This document shows positions 32,905 through 41,520 of a stretch of DNA of 64,000 nucleotides, in pieces (the stretch's first letter is position 1; each line of letters opens with the position of its first letter). Location of the stretch: assembly GCF_027531705.1 (NCBI RefSeq), contig NZ_JAPZSP010000024.1:1-64000 (forward strand), in the 5' to 3' direction. Origin of the DNA: Flavobacterium sp. GTDB lineage: Bacteria > Bacteroidota > Bacteroidia > Flavobacteriales > Flavobacteriaceae. The position numbers and the translations under genes are program-made. Under the pieces are notes generated by a model. The model searched no databases. It had not been told where the DNA came from and was given only the letters and a program-made list of their open reading frames with translations.

Positions 32905-33456
32905 ATGGACAAAACAGTACAAACAATGATCGACAACCTGAAAGAAAAAACAGGTTACACTTTAGAAGAATGGAAAGACATAATTGCAAAAGAAAATTTG
33001 GCTAAACATGGCGAAATTGTAAAATTCTTAAAAGAAAGTCATAATGTAACACATGGATATGCTAGTGAAATTGCTTTAAAAGTATTAGGTTCAGATGCCG
33101 ATTCTTCAAACGATGCAACTGCTTTTATCGAAAGTCAATACAAAGGAAAAGAACATTTAAAACCATGGTATGACAAACTAATCGCTGAAATCCAAAAATT
33201 TGAAGGCGAATTTGAAATAGCACCCAAGAAAACTTATGTAAGTTTGAAACGCAAAAAACAATTTGTCATCTTAAATCCAGCCTCAAAAACACGTTTTGAA
33301 ATCGGTTTCAATCTAAAAGGTGTTGAAGCCAAAGGCAAACTCGAAAACGAAAAACCAAATGGAATTTGTTCACACAAAATAAATATTAATGACGTTTCTG
33401 AAATTGACCAAGAGGTAATTGATTGGATAAAAATGGCTTATGAAAATGCTGGATAA
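32905..33456 (+). CDS. DUF4287/DUF5655 protein
   Basis: A 183-residue two-domain protein. Residues 1-65 (MIDNLKEKTGYTLEEWKDII, then KHGEIVKFLKESHNVTHGYA) are DUF4287; residues about 75-183 (PWYDKLIAEIQKFEGEFEIAPKKTYVSLKRKKQF, then DVSEIDQEVIDWIKMAYENA) are DUF5655. The combination is common in small stress-related clusters but has no known biochemical role. I use the ATG at 32905, since upstream codons overlap the SRPBCC end. A clear intrinsic terminator follows 43 bases later. Confidence 0.85.
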   Translation: MDKTVQTMIDNLKEKTGYTLEEWKDIIAKENLAKHGEIVKFLKESHNVTHGYASEIALKVLGSDADSSNDATAFIESQYKGKEHLKPWYDKLIAEIQKFEGEFEIAPKKTYVSLKRKKQFVILNPASKTRFEIGFNLKGVEAKGKLENEKPNGICSHKININDVSEIDQEVIDWIKMAYENAG

Positions 33457-33499
33457 TTTCATAAAAATCAACTTTTCATGATTGGATACTTTCAAAATG

Positions 33500-33533
33500 A
33501 CCTTGTAAATATGACGCTTTACAAGGTTTTTTA
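33500..33533 (+). terminator. intrinsic terminator ending the YCII-DUF5655 run
   Basis: ACCTTGTAAA (33500-33509) and TTTACAAGGT (33518-33527) are perfect 10-base reverse complements with an eight-base loop, followed by TTTTTTA. It closes the long plus-strand run before the GIN-domain gene. Confidence 0.9.
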
Positions 33534-33633
33534 TTTAAGGTCTATTTAGTAGGTCTCAAATCATAATTTGAAGCGATTCACGACGATTAATGCCGCAATT
33601 TTGCCCTGTTATTAATCATTAAAAATTTAAATC

Positions 33634-34299
33634 ATGACAAAACTAATCATCGCCATTATGTTGACTTTAGCTTCAACTTTTGCAAATGCACAATTAAAAG
33701 GTTCAGGAAAAACAATTACTAAAACTTACGATTACAAAAACTTTGACAAACTGTCTTTTGAGGATATAGACGGAAAGATTGAAGTTGAAATAGGAAAAAC
33801 TTGGAGCATATCAGTAACTATTGATGATAATCTTGAGAATCTTTTGAGTTTCTCTGAAAACGTTTCTGAAAATGAATTAAAAATTCAATTTAAAGGAAAT
33901 AAAAACAATCAAATGTATGTTGAAGATACCAACGTCAAAATCAAAATCACGATGCCTGAAGTAAGTTTAATAAGAAATACAGGAAATAGTGATTTAACCG
34001 TAAAAAATATTCTTGGTCGTTATTTCAGATTAGAAAACACAGGAAATGGCGAAAGTAAAATCAGTGGATCAATTGATGTTCTTGATATAGTCAAAACTGG
34101 AAATGGTGATGTAAACGCGGAAAATTTAGTAGCCAAAAAAGCAGAATTAAAAAGCACCGGAAACGGAAATTTAATCGCCAATGTATCTGAAGAACTTACT
34201 GCCAAACTATCCGGAAATGGAGATATCACTAATAAAGGAAAAGCAAAATTTGACTCCAAATCCAAAAAATCAGGTAACGGAGAATTAATTATAAACTAA
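33634..34299 (+). CDS. DUF2807 (GIN domain) exported protein
   Basis: A 221-residue exported protein with a signal peptide ending FANAQ. It carries the GIN/DUF2807 beta-solenoid: an N-terminal DFKNFDKLSFED-like start (YKNFDKLSFEDIDGK), then repeats of TGNGD/SGNG (NTGNSDL, NTGNGESK, TGNGDVN, STGNGNL, LSGNGDI, KSGNGELII), each marking one turn. The family is thought to form right-handed beta-helices on the cell surface or in the periplasm. A CAATTTTG box at 33596-33603 resembles the -7 element. Function unknown. Confidence 0.85.
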   Translation: MTKLIIAIMLTLASTFANAQLKGSGKTITKTYDYKNFDKLSFEDIDGKIEVEIGKTWSISVTIDDNLENLLSFSENVSENELKIQFKGNKNNQMYVEDTNVKIKITMPEVSLIRNTGNSDLTVKNILGRYFRLENTGNGESKISGSIDVLDIVKTGNGDVNAENLVAKKAELKSTGNGNLIANVSEELTAKLSGNGDITNKGKAKFDSKSKKSGNGELIIN

Positions 34300-34319
34300 A
34301 GTTTCAATCATCAATCAAA
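34298..34319 (+). repeat. 22-base direct repeat, copy 2, within A/T-rich short repeats
   Basis: An exact copy of the 22 bases at 26388-26409. The rest of the 81-base gap to the DoxX gene consists of overlapping ATCAAAATCA and TTTCAA units, including three tandem TTTCAA copies near 34345. Confidence 0.85.
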
Positions 34320-34380
34320 ATCATAAATCAAAATCAAAAATCAATTTCAATTTCAATTTCAAAAATCAATTTCTAAATAT

Positions 34381-34863
34381 ATGAAACTACTAACTAAAAT
34401 CACAAAACCCATATTGTTGCCTCATTGGTCACAAGATTTATTTTTAATTATTCCACGAATCGTTTGTGGTTACTTACTTGCCTTTGATTTTGGCGCTGAT
34501 AAATTTGGAATGCCATGGTCACCTGTCGACAAGAATTTAGGATTATTTGAAGTCGCTTTTTGGTTTCCAAATGATGTTGCGAGTTATGGTGGAATCTTTG
34601 CCATTGCTCCTGCGTTTTTTGCTTGGATGGGTGCTTTTGCTGAAGCAGTTGGCGGATTGTTATTGGTATTCGGATTTCAAACTCGCATTACTTCTTTCCT
34701 TATTATTTGCACAATGTTAGTCGCCATTTTCATGCAACAAATACAAAACGGATTATGGAATTGCCTTGCCGCAATGGGATTTCTATGGGTTGCCATGTTC
34801 TATTTAATTGTGGGTTCAGGACGATTTGGAATTGACTATTTACTAACTAAAAATAAAGCATAA
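34381..34863 (+). CDS. DoxX family membrane protein
   Basis: A 160-residue protein with four hydrophobic helices typical of DoxX: FLIIPRIVCGYLLAFDFGADKFG, FAWMGAFAEAVGGLLLVFGFQTR, FLIICTMLVAIFMQQIQNG and FLWVAMFYLIVGSGRFGIDYLL. DoxX relatives are associated with redox and stress functions; specific activity is uncertain. The start is one base beyond a repeat-rich gap; the next lipoprotein gene begins two bases after its stop. Confidence 0.87.
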   Translation: MKLLTKITKPILLPHWSQDLFLIIPRIVCGYLLAFDFGADKFGMPWSPVDKNLGLFEVAFWFPNDVASYGGIFAIAPAFFAWMGAFAEAVGGLLLVFGFQTRITSFLIICTMLVAIFMQQIQNGLWNCLAAMGFLWVAMFYLIVGSGRFGIDYLLTKNKA

Positions 34864-34864
34864 G

Positions 34865-35224
34865 ATGAAAAATATAGTTACAATAATCGCAATAGTATTT
34901 TCATTATTGATGACAAGTTGTGTTCAGAAAACCTATAAAAAAACTGTCGTTTTCTCATTAGACGTTTCTGAAATTAAAAACGTAAAAAAAGTTGGAATTC
35001 GAGGAAACGACAAACCTTTATCTTGGGATTATGACACCGAAATGAAAGAAATTAAAAAAGATAGTTTATATCAAATCACCATAACTGGTGAAACCGGTTA
35101 TAAATTTACAGAAGTAAAATTTGTTGTAAATGATACTTTCGAATTTCAAAATGAAGACAACCGAAGAGTCCTTTTTTCTGAAAAAGACACCACATTTTAC
35201 AATGCAAAATTCAACAATAGATAA
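34865..35224 (+). CDS. small lipoprotein, possibly CBM20/48-like fold
   Basis: A 119-residue protein with a lipobox LLMTSC (Cys19). The remainder is a single beta-rich domain: KTVVFSLDVSEIKNVKKVGIRGNDKPLSWDYDTEMKEI would be unusual for an enzyme. The order of GIRGNDKPLSWDY, YQITI, KFTEVKFVVND and NRRVLF recalls starch-binding CBM20-type beta sandwiches, in which a G-N/D-PLSWD pattern is common. No sugar-binding residues can be confirmed by eye. It follows the DoxX gene by one base and ends the plus-strand accessory run. Confidence 0.6.
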   Translation: MKNIVTIIAIVFSLLMTSCVQKTYKKTVVFSLDVSEIKNVKKVGIRGNDKPLSWDYDTEMKEIKKDSLYQITITGETGYKFTEVKFVVNDTFEFQNEDNRRVLFSEKDTTFYNAKFNNR

Positions 35225-35283
35225 AAATTTTATTCTTCAATCAACATTAGTTATTGTTCAATCTACAATCAAAACTTTTAGTC

Positions 35284-35291
35284 TATATTTG
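35284..35291 (+). promoter_or_regulatory. -7 box of lepA
   Basis: TATATTTG matches the consensus and lies 51 bases before the lepA ATG. The nearest upstream TTG (35254-35256) is 27 bases away, longer than usual. Confidence 0.4.
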
Positions 35292-35342
35292 CAGATTAAT
35301 TGCATTAAAATTGCAATTGAAATTTGAACTTGATATTAAAGC

Positions 35343-37139
35343 ATGAAAAATATTAGAAATTTTTGCATTATTGCACATATTGACCACGGAAAAAGTACGC
35401 TTGCCGACCGACTTCTTGGTGCCACACAAACCGTTACCGCTCGTGAAGAAAAAGCACAATTGCTTGACAACATGGACTTGGAGCGCGAACGTGGTATTAC
35501 CATAAAAAGTCACGCTATTCAAATGGAATACACTTATAAAGGTGAACAATATATTTTAAATTTAATTGACACGCCTGGACACGTTGATTTTTCATACGAA
35601 GTTTCGCGTTCGATTGCGGCTTGCGAAGGTGCGCTTTTGATTGTTGATGCTGCACAAAGTATTCAAGCACAAACGATTTCTAATTTATATTTGGCTCTTG
35701 AAAACGACTTGGAAATTATTCCGGTTTTAAATAAAGTCGATTTACCAAGTGCTAATCCTGAAGAAGTTAGCGATGATATTATTGATTTATTAGGTTGCAA
35801 ATTAGAAGATATTATTCACGCTTCTGGAAAAACTGGTTTTGGTGTTGAAAATATTTTGGCAGCCATTATCGAAAAAATTCCTGCACCAAAAGGTGTTGTT
35901 GATGAACCGCTTCAAGCCTTGATCTTTGATTCACATTACAATCCGTTTCGTGGAATAGAAGTAATTTTTAGAGTGAAAAACGGCGAAATCCGTAAAGGTC
36001 AAAAAATTAAATTCATGGCAACTGGAAACGAATATTTTGCCGATGAAGTGGGAACATTAAAGTTAAATCAAGTTCCTAAAAACTCGATTTCTGCTGGTGA
36101 TGTTGGTTATTTAATTTCGGGAATTAAAGAAGCCAAAGAAGTAAAAGTTGGTGATACAATTACCGATGCCAAAACACCAACTACTAATATGATTACGGGA
36201 TTTGAAGATGTAAAACCAATGGTTTTCGCCGGAATTTATCCTGTTGATACTGAAGATTACGAAGAATTGCGTTCTTCAATGGAAAAATTACAACTGAATG
36301 ACGCTTCGTTAGTTTTTGTGGCTGAAAGTTCGGCAGCATTAGGTTTTGGTTTCCGTTGCGGATTCTTAGGAATGTTGCACATGGAAATCATCCAAGAACG
36401 TTTGGAGCGCGAGTTCGACATGACAGTAATTACAACTGTTCCCAACGTTTCGTATTTGGCTTACACCAAAAAAGATCCAGAAACATCTTTTGTAGTAAAC
36501 AATCCTTCTGACTTACCCGAACCTTCTCGTTTGGACAGAGTTGAAGAACCTTATATCAAAGCAACTATCATTACTAAATCCGATTTTGTTGGAAATGTAA
36601 TGAGTTTATGTATAGAAAAACGTGGTCAAATTACCAATCAAACCTATTTGACAACTGAAAGAGTAGAATTAAATTTTGATATGCCACTAGCCGAAATTGT
36701 ATTCGATTTTTATGATAGATTGAAAACGGTTTCTAAAGGTTATGCGTCATTTGATTATTCTCCAATTGGAATGCGAACTTCTAAATTAGTAAAATTAGAT
36801 GTTCTTTTAAACGGACAAACGGTTGATGCGCTTTCTGCATTAATTCACGAAGATAATGCGTATAATATTGGTAAAAAAATGACCGAAAAACTACGTGAAT
36901 TAATACCAAGACAACAATTTGACATTCCAATTCAAGCAGCTATTGGCGCCAAAATTATTGCTCGTGAAACTATAAAAGCCTTACGTAAAGACGTTACCGC
37001 AAAATGTTATGGTGGCGATATTTCTCGTAAAAGAAAACTATTAGAAAAACAGAAAAAAGGTAAAAAACGTATGCGTCAAGTAGGAAATGTTGAAATTCCA
37101 CAAGAAGCGTTTATGGCGGTTTTGAAGTTGAATGATTAA
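35343..37139 (+). CDS. lepA: elongation factor 4
   Basis: A 598-residue EF4/LepA, a translational GTPase. The G motifs are AHIDHGKST (residues 10-18), DTPGHVDF and NKVDLPSA; the effector segment is [14 protein letters not shown]. The distinctive C-terminal LepA domain contains [26 protein letters not shown] and the ending [12 protein letters not shown]. The full length is present. It stands between the accessory run and the PfkB kinase, followed by a bidirectional terminator. Confidence 0.98.
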   Translation: MKNIRNFCIIAHIDHGKSTLADRLLGATQTVTAREEKAQLLDNMDLERERGITIKSHAIQMEYTYKGEQYILNLIDTPGHVDFSYEVSRSIAACEGALLIVDAAQSIQAQTISNLYLALENDLEIIPVLNKVDLPSANPEEVSDDIIDLLGCKLEDIIHASGKTGFGVENILAAIIEKIPAPKGVVDEPLQALIFDSHYNPFRGIEVIFRVKNGEIRKGQKIKFMATGNEYFADEVGTLKLNQVPKNSISAGDVGYLISGIKEAKEVKVGDTITDAKTPTTNMITGFEDVKPMVFAGIYPVDTEDYEELRSSMEKLQLNDASLVFVAESSAALGFGFRCGFLGMLHMEIIQERLEREFDMTVITTVPNVSYLAYTKKDPETSFVVNNPSDLPEPSRLDRVEEPYIKATIITKSDFVGNVMSLCIEKRGQITNQTYLTTERVELNFDMPLAEIVFDFYDRLKTVSKGYASFDYSPIGMRTSKLVKLDVLLNGQTVDALSALIHEDNAYNIGKKMTEKLRELIPRQQFDIPIQAAIGAKIIARETIKALRKDVTAKCYGGDISRKRKLLEKQKKGKKRMRQVGNVEIPQEAFMAVLKLND

Positions 37140-37176
37140 GAGATTGTATAATGTAAAATTGTATACTGTATAATGT

Positions 37177-37208
37177 AAAACCCGATAACTAAAGTTGTTG
37201 GGTTTTTT
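37177..37208. terminator. bidirectional terminator between lepA and pfkB-type gene
   Basis: AAAACCC (37177-37183) and GGGTTTT (37200-37206) flank inner AACT/AGTT pairs, with a T run after the right arm. Just before it, TGTATAATGTAAAA occurs twice (37145-37158 and 37167-37180). Confidence 0.8.
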
Positions 37209-37209
37209 G

Positions 37210-38133
37210 TTAGATTTCCTTTAATAACCGCATCACATCCTCAACTTTAAAAAGCTGTGTTCCTTCGTTCATGGTGGCCGCTGTTCCGCAACAAACGCCT
37301 ATTTGGATTACTTCTTTTAAGATTTTGTTTTGTGAAAATGCCCAAACCATTCCGCCAACCATACTATCTCCGGCGCCAACTGTGCTTTTCTTTTCTACTT
37401 TTGGTGCTTTTACTAAATGTGTTTCGTCTTTTGTGACTAAAATGGCACCGTCTGCTCCAAGTGAAACTACAACAATTTCGGCACTTTTATTTTCAATTAG
37501 TTGTTTTGCCGCTTTTTCTACATCTGGTAATTCTAATCTTTCAACGCCAATTAATTTTGCCAATTCTCCTATGTTGGGTTTAATTAAATAAACACCAGTT
37601 TCTAAAACTTTTTTCAAAGCTTCGCCAGATGTGTCAACAATTACTTTTACATTTGATTCTTTAGCGATAGCTGCAATTTTTTTATAGAAATCACTTGGTA
37701 AACCTTCATTTAAACTGCCGCTAATTACTAAATAATCGGTTTTCAACTCTTTTATAGTTTGAAGAATTTTATCTTTTTCAGCATCCGAAAATTCATTTCC
37801 AGGAAATCCAAATCGGTATTGTGCTTTGCTTGTATTTTCAAAAGCTATAAAGTTTTCTCTTGTCCAATTTTTGATTTTGATAACACGGCTTTCTAGTTTT
37901 TCATTTGCAATTAAATCTTCCAACATTTCTCCAGAAGAACCGCCCGAAGTATAAACACATGTCGAATTTCCGCCCAATTTAGAAATAGCCTTCGACACAT
38001 TTATTCCGCCACCGCCAGCATCATAACGTGGTTTTTCGCAACGAATTTTTTGTTCGGCAATTAATCCTGTAAAATGAGTTGATTTGTCTAACGAAGGATT
38101 TATAGTTAATGTTACAATTTGTAGCGATTCCAT
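37210..38133 (-). CDS. PfkB-family sugar kinase (probable 1-phosphofructokinase type)
   Basis: A 307-residue PfkB kinase. LTINPSLDKSTHFTGLI at the N-terminus, KPRYDAGGGGINVSKAISKLGG, KPNIGELAKL and VGAGDSMVGGMVWA near the C-terminus match the 1-phosphofructokinase/tagatose-6-phosphate kinase branch. The final GAGDS supplies the catalytic Asp. The actual sugar phosphate cannot be told. It is divergent from the WYL regulator, which could control it; together they form a regulator-kinase pair. Confidence 0.87.
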   Translation of the reverse strand: MESLQIVTLTINPSLDKSTHFTGLIAEQKIRCEKPRYDAGGGGINVSKAISKLGGNSTCVYTSGGSSGEMLEDLIANEKLESRVIKIKNWTRENFIAFENTSKAQYRFGFPGNEFSDAEKDKILQTIKELKTDYLVISGSLNEGLPSDFYKKIAAIAKESNVKVIVDTSGEALKKVLETGVYLIKPNIGELAKLIGVERLELPDVEKAAKQLIENKSAEIVVVSLGADGAILVTKDETHLVKAPKVEKKSTVGAGDSMVGGMVWAFSQNKILKEVIQIGVCCGTAATMNEGTQLFKVEDVMRLLKEI

Positions 38134-38200
38134 TCTGAAAAAAATTAGTTGTTGTAAAGATGCGACAATTTATTGATTTTATCATTTACTATAAAATTCT

Positions 38201-38208
38201 TATCTTTG
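38201..38208 (+). promoter_or_regulatory. -7 box of the WYL regulator gene
   Basis: TATCTTTG, 15 bases before the start at 38224. A TTG at 38173-38175 is 25 bases upstream, slightly beyond the usual spacing. Confidence 0.45.
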
Positions 38209-38223
38209 ACTAAATGACTTTTC

Positions 38224-39189
38224 ATGCTTGATGAATCTCCAAAACGTTTTGACCGAATAATAGCTATTCTTATTCAATTACAATCCAAGCGGATTGTGAA
38301 AGCGCAAGAATTGGCTGATCGTTTTGAGGTTAGTTTGCGAACCATTTACCGCGATATTCGTTCGCTAGAAAGTTCGGGCGTTCCTATTTATGGTGAAGCT
38401 GGCGTTGGTTATTCTCTGGTAGATGGCTACCGATTGCCACCTGTTATGTTTACTCGTGAAGAAGCTAGTAGCTTTATTGCCGCCGAAAAATTAATGCAAA
38501 CTTTTATCGACAAAGAACTCGGGCAACATTATGCATCGGCAATGTTCAAATTGAAATCAGTATTGCAAAATTCTGATAAAGATTGGGTTTCAACAATCGA
38601 GTCGAAAGTTTTAATTCAGCAACCTACTGGAAAATTATTTAATGAAAATGTACCCGATGCCATGACCATTCTTTTCAAAAGTATTGCCGATAAAACACAA
38701 GTAAAATTACTTTATCAAGCCTATGAAGCAGAAGAAACTTCGGAAAGAATAATCGAACCTGTTGGCATTTTTCACGACAATAATAATTGGTATGTTTTCG
38801 GATTTTGTCATTTACGAAACGATTACCGACAGTTTAGAGCCGACCGAATTCAAGGCATCAGCAAAACCGCAATTCCATTTTCTAAAGAACATAATTCTTT
38901 GGAAACCTATCTAAACAAACAAAATGAATGTCCAACCACAAGAGTCGTTCTTTTAGTTAATAAAAAAATTGCCAAATATCTTTCCAATGAAAAGAAATAC
39001 CATGGCTTTATTTCTAAAAAAACAATTGGCGAAAATGTAGAAATGACTTTCTTAAGTCGCGATATAGAAAACGCTTTTCCGAGATGGTTGTTGATGTTTG
39101 CTGATTATACAACTATCATCGAACCACAACGTTTAAAAGACAGAACGCTTGAACTTTTAGAAACATACAAAGAGCATCTTTTAAAATAA
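38224..39189 (+). CDS. HTH/WYL-domain transcription regulator (YafY-like)
   Basis: A 321-residue regulator. Residues about 5-65 form an HTH_11 domain (RIIAILIQLQSKRIVKAQEL, then RTIYRDIRSLESSGVPIYG). The WYL domain follows (about 165-225: IEPVGIFHDNNNWYVFGFCHL, then YRQFRADRIQGI) and a WCX-type C-terminal extension. WYL proteins bind nucleic-acid-derived or other small ligands; many regulate stress or metabolic genes. The short start-to-start distance to the divergent PfkB kinase suggests joint control. Confidence 0.9.
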   Translation: MLDESPKRFDRIIAILIQLQSKRIVKAQELADRFEVSLRTIYRDIRSLESSGVPIYGEAGVGYSLVDGYRLPPVMFTREEASSFIAAEKLMQTFIDKELGQHYASAMFKLKSVLQNSDKDWVSTIESKVLIQQPTGKLFNENVPDAMTILFKSIADKTQVKLLYQAYEAEETSERIIEPVGIFHDNNNWYVFGFCHLRNDYRQFRADRIQGISKTAIPFSKEHNSLETYLNKQNECPTTRVVLLVNKKIAKYLSNEKKYHGFISKKTIGENVEMTFLSRDIENAFPRWLLMFADYTTIIEPQRLKDRTLELLETYKEHLLK

Positions 39190-39225
39190 AAATCCCAAAA
39201 ACATCATTTTGCTTTTGGGATTTTT
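39188..39225. terminator. bidirectional terminator after the WYL gene
   Basis: AAAAATCCCAAAA (39188-39200) and TTTTGGGATTTTT (39213-39225) are perfect 13-base reverse complements with a 12-base loop. It lies between convergent genes and begins within the WYL stop codon. Confidence 0.88.
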
Positions 39226-39243
39226 GGTTATTTTTTTAGACAA

Positions 39244-39621
39244 TTAACTTTCATTCTTGGCTTTGACAACAGCGATATTATGAATCAATTTCCATCTGTC
39301 ATCAACATCTAAAACCAAAGAATTATAGGAAACAAAACTGTTTTCAGCACTTTCTAAACGAAGTTTAACAGTAGCAATAGTTTCAAAAAAATCAATTTTT
39401 TCAATTTTCATTTTGCGTGGTTTTCCGCCAAAAATACCTTTTCTAATGTTGTTGATGTATTGCTTTTTATCAAGTATCGTTACACCAGGTTTTCCCATAA
39501 ACTCGCTGCTTATAACTCTGAAATCTTTGTGTAATACAACTTCTAACAAATTCACATCGCTATTATCTCCAGCTTTTACAAAGGCAGTTGCAACCAATTC
39601 AATTTCTTTCCTAATTGTCAT
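39244..39621 (-). CDS. lumazine-binding-like (NTF2-fold) protein
   Basis: A 125-residue protein of the NTF2-like type annotated as putative lumazine-binding in Bacteroidota: KAGDNSDVNLLEVVLHKDFRV near the N-terminus, a central KMKIEKIDFFETIATVKLRL and a final WKLIHNIAVV. The fold is a small alpha+beta cone that often binds small hydrophobic or aromatic ligands; the lumazine label is historical and unsupported here. It precedes the DinB gene's stop by 21 bases in transcription order after DinB, so the two probably share a transcript. Confidence 0.82.
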   Translation of the reverse strand: MTIRKEIELVATAFVKAGDNSDVNLLEVVLHKDFRVISSEFMGKPGVTILDKKQYINNIRKGIFGGKPRKMKIEKIDFFETIATVKLRLESAENSFVSYNSLVLDVDDRWKLIHNIAVVKAKNES

Positions 39622-39642
39622 TTTTTGATTTTTCTACTAAAA

Positions 39643-40125
39643 TTATTCCCTTGTCCAAAAAAATGGCGGTTCAATTCCTAAGGCTCGTAAATATACATAA
39701 CCTTGACCACGATGATGAATTTCGTTATCAATAAAATAGAAAATGTTTTCGATAATTGGGAATTCGTATTGCCCAAAAAGATTAAAATTTTTACCAAAAT
39801 CTTCCATCGGAATTTGTTTCCAATACTGATTGATTTCTTCGGTTGCTTCGTCCCATTTTTGCAAAAATTGCGCTTTGGTTGTCAACGTTTCGGTTTGTTG
39901 TTCAGAGTAAGGTTGCTCATTGCGATTTACTATACCTTTTAGCGCTGGTGCAGCAATAGACAATAACTCCGAAGCCATTTTGGCAAACGGTCGCATACCG
40001 CCAATAGAGAATTCAAAAAAATCTTTTTCGGGAAAAGCTTCGATAACGTGACGAGTTAAAGCACGATGCCCTTGCCAATGTTTTAGCAAATGTTCTGGAC
40101 TGATTACTTGAGCTGTAGTGTTCAT
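39643..40125 (-). CDS. DinB-family protein
   Basis: A 160-residue DinB-like four-helix protein. Conserved histidines sit at HLLKHWQGHRALTRHVIE near the N-terminus and in IDNEIHHRGQGYVYLRALGIEPP at the end, giving the usual three-His metal site. Members include bacillithiol- or mycothiol-dependent transferases and stress-induced proteins; no thiol is implied here. I use the ATG at 40125 (MNTTAQVIS), with MRP...PFAKM inside. The longer frame has no homology. It lies 157 bases from the divergent AbiH gene. Confidence 0.85.
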   Translation of the reverse strand: MNTTAQVISPEHLLKHWQGHRALTRHVIEAFPEKDFFEFSIGGMRPFAKMASELLSIAAPALKGIVNRNEQPYSEQQTETLTTKAQFLQKWDEATEEINQYWKQIPMEDFGKNFNLFGQYEFPIIENIFYFIDNEIHHRGQGYVYLRALGIEPPFFWTRE

Positions 40126-40255
40126 ATTTTTTGTTTTTAAATGATTATGGCACAAAGCTAAACACAGAAAGTGACAACAGTTTGTCAGTAGGTTTTGGGA
40201 ACATTAAAAATTATTGAAAATTTATTGATTTTATAATTTCTATAAGAAAATTAAG

Positions 40256-40263
40256 TATATTTG
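40256..40263 (+). promoter_or_regulatory. -7 box of abiH
   Basis: TATATTTG, 19 bases before the AbiH start. A TTG at 40225-40227 is 28 bases upstream, longer than the usual spacing. Confidence 0.4.
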
Positions 40264-40282
40264 AGAAACGGAAATTTGCTTT

Positions 40283-41515
40283 ATGAACAGATTAATTATT
40301 ATTGGAAACGGATTTGATTTGGCACATGGTTTGCCAACGAGGTATAGAGATTTTATTGATGATTTTTGGCTAAATTTTAAAGAAAACTGTAAAAGTGATT
40401 TTTATAAAGAAATTGTAATAACTAACGATAGTTACGATAGTTTTTATAAGCATTATGGTGAGATAAAAAATTTTAAGGATTTTAAGTCAAATTTAGTAGA
40501 ATATTGTAAGGATAATAAATATAATTTTTATGATGAAAATTGTGTAGCTATTCATAATATGAAAGACATTTTTAGAATAAAAAATGATTTCTTTCTTAAA
40601 ATTAACAATGAGAGTATTGAAAATTGGGTGGATATTGAAAATTTATATTATTTAGAGTTAAAAAAAATAGTGAAATCCAAATGTTTGGACGTTTCCAAAA
40701 CAGAGGAATATTGGAAAAAGCAACAAAAAAAGGAAGTTGAAAAACTAAATGAAGAATTTGAACAAGTAAAAAATCTTTTAGAAAAATATTTAAAAGATAA
40801 AGTAATAAATAAATTCATTTTCAATGAATATCCCGATTCAGCTGGTGATTTTTTTAAATTTCACGATATTTTTTTTCCAGAATTATTGACAAATGATAAA
40901 ATTCAAATTTCAAAATATTTAGAGTCGTTTTCAAAAAATGACAGAGAGCAGATTGAGGATATAATCAGCATAAAAGAACTTAAGATTAAAATTCATTTCT
41001 TGACATTTAATTACACTCCAACTCTCAATAAATATTATGACTATTTAAAAGGTAATCCTGAAATAGAAGTTGATATTAACTATATACACGGTCTTATAGG
41101 TAATACGAATGATAATAGAATAAACTTTGGTTTTGGTGATGAAATGGATAATGACTATAAATTAATTGAAAATATTGATGATAATGAATATTTGAAGAAT
41201 TTTAAATCTTTTCAATACTTTCAAAATTCGAATTATAAAAGATTATTAGATTTTACAGAAAGTGAAAAATTTGAAGTTTTTATCATGGGTTCATCTTGTG
41301 GTTTATCAGATAGAACTTTATTAAATTCAATTTTTGAAAATGACAATTGTAGATTGATAAAAATTTTCTATTATAAAGATGGACAAAATGATAATTTTAC
41401 AGAATTGACACAAAACATTTCTAGACATTTTAATAAAAAAGCTTTAATGCGTTTAAAAATAGTTCATAAATCAGATAAACATATTATACCTAATTATAAA
41501 TTACCTGAAAAATAA
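40283..41515 (+). CDS. AbiH-family abortive infection protein
   Basis: A 410-residue member of the bacteriophage abortive-infection AbiH family. The N-terminus NRLIIIGNGFDLAHGLPTRYRDF is the family hallmark and looks like a nucleotide-binding loop. Further matches are FLTFNYTPTLNKYY, YIHGLIGNTNDNRINFGFGDE and VFIMGSSCGLSDRTLLNSIF. AbiH confers phage resistance in Lactococcus, by a mechanism not established. This gene is more A/T-rich and richer in GAT/AAT/AAA codons than its flanks, suggesting recent acquisition. It stands alone among housekeeping-like genes, with DUF1398 five bases after its stop. Confidence 0.88.
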   Translation: MNRLIIIGNGFDLAHGLPTRYRDFIDDFWLNFKENCKSDFYKEIVITNDSYDSFYKHYGEIKNFKDFKSNLVEYCKDNKYNFYDENCVAIHNMKDIFRIKNDFFLKINNESIENWVDIENLYYLELKKIVKSKCLDVSKTEEYWKKQQKKEVEKLNEEFEQVKNLLEKYLKDKVINKFIFNEYPDSAGDFFKFHDIFFPELLTNDKIQISKYLESFSKNDREQIEDIISIKELKIKIHFLTFNYTPTLNKYYDYLKGNPEIEVDINYIHGLIGNTNDNRINFGFGDEMDNDYKLIENIDDNEYLKNFKSFQYFQNSNYKRLLDFTESEKFEVFIMGSSCGLSDRTLLNSIFENDNCRLIKIFYYKDGQNDNFTELTQNISRHFNKKALMRLKIVHKSDKHIIPNYKLPEK

Positions 41516-41520
41516 AAACC

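Noticed and set aside
37145..37180. Two copies of TGTATAATGTAAAA as a tandem promoter or attachment site
   Set aside because: It lies between convergent genes, directly before a terminator, with no gene downstream; the strings look like A/T-rich duplicated intergenic sequence.
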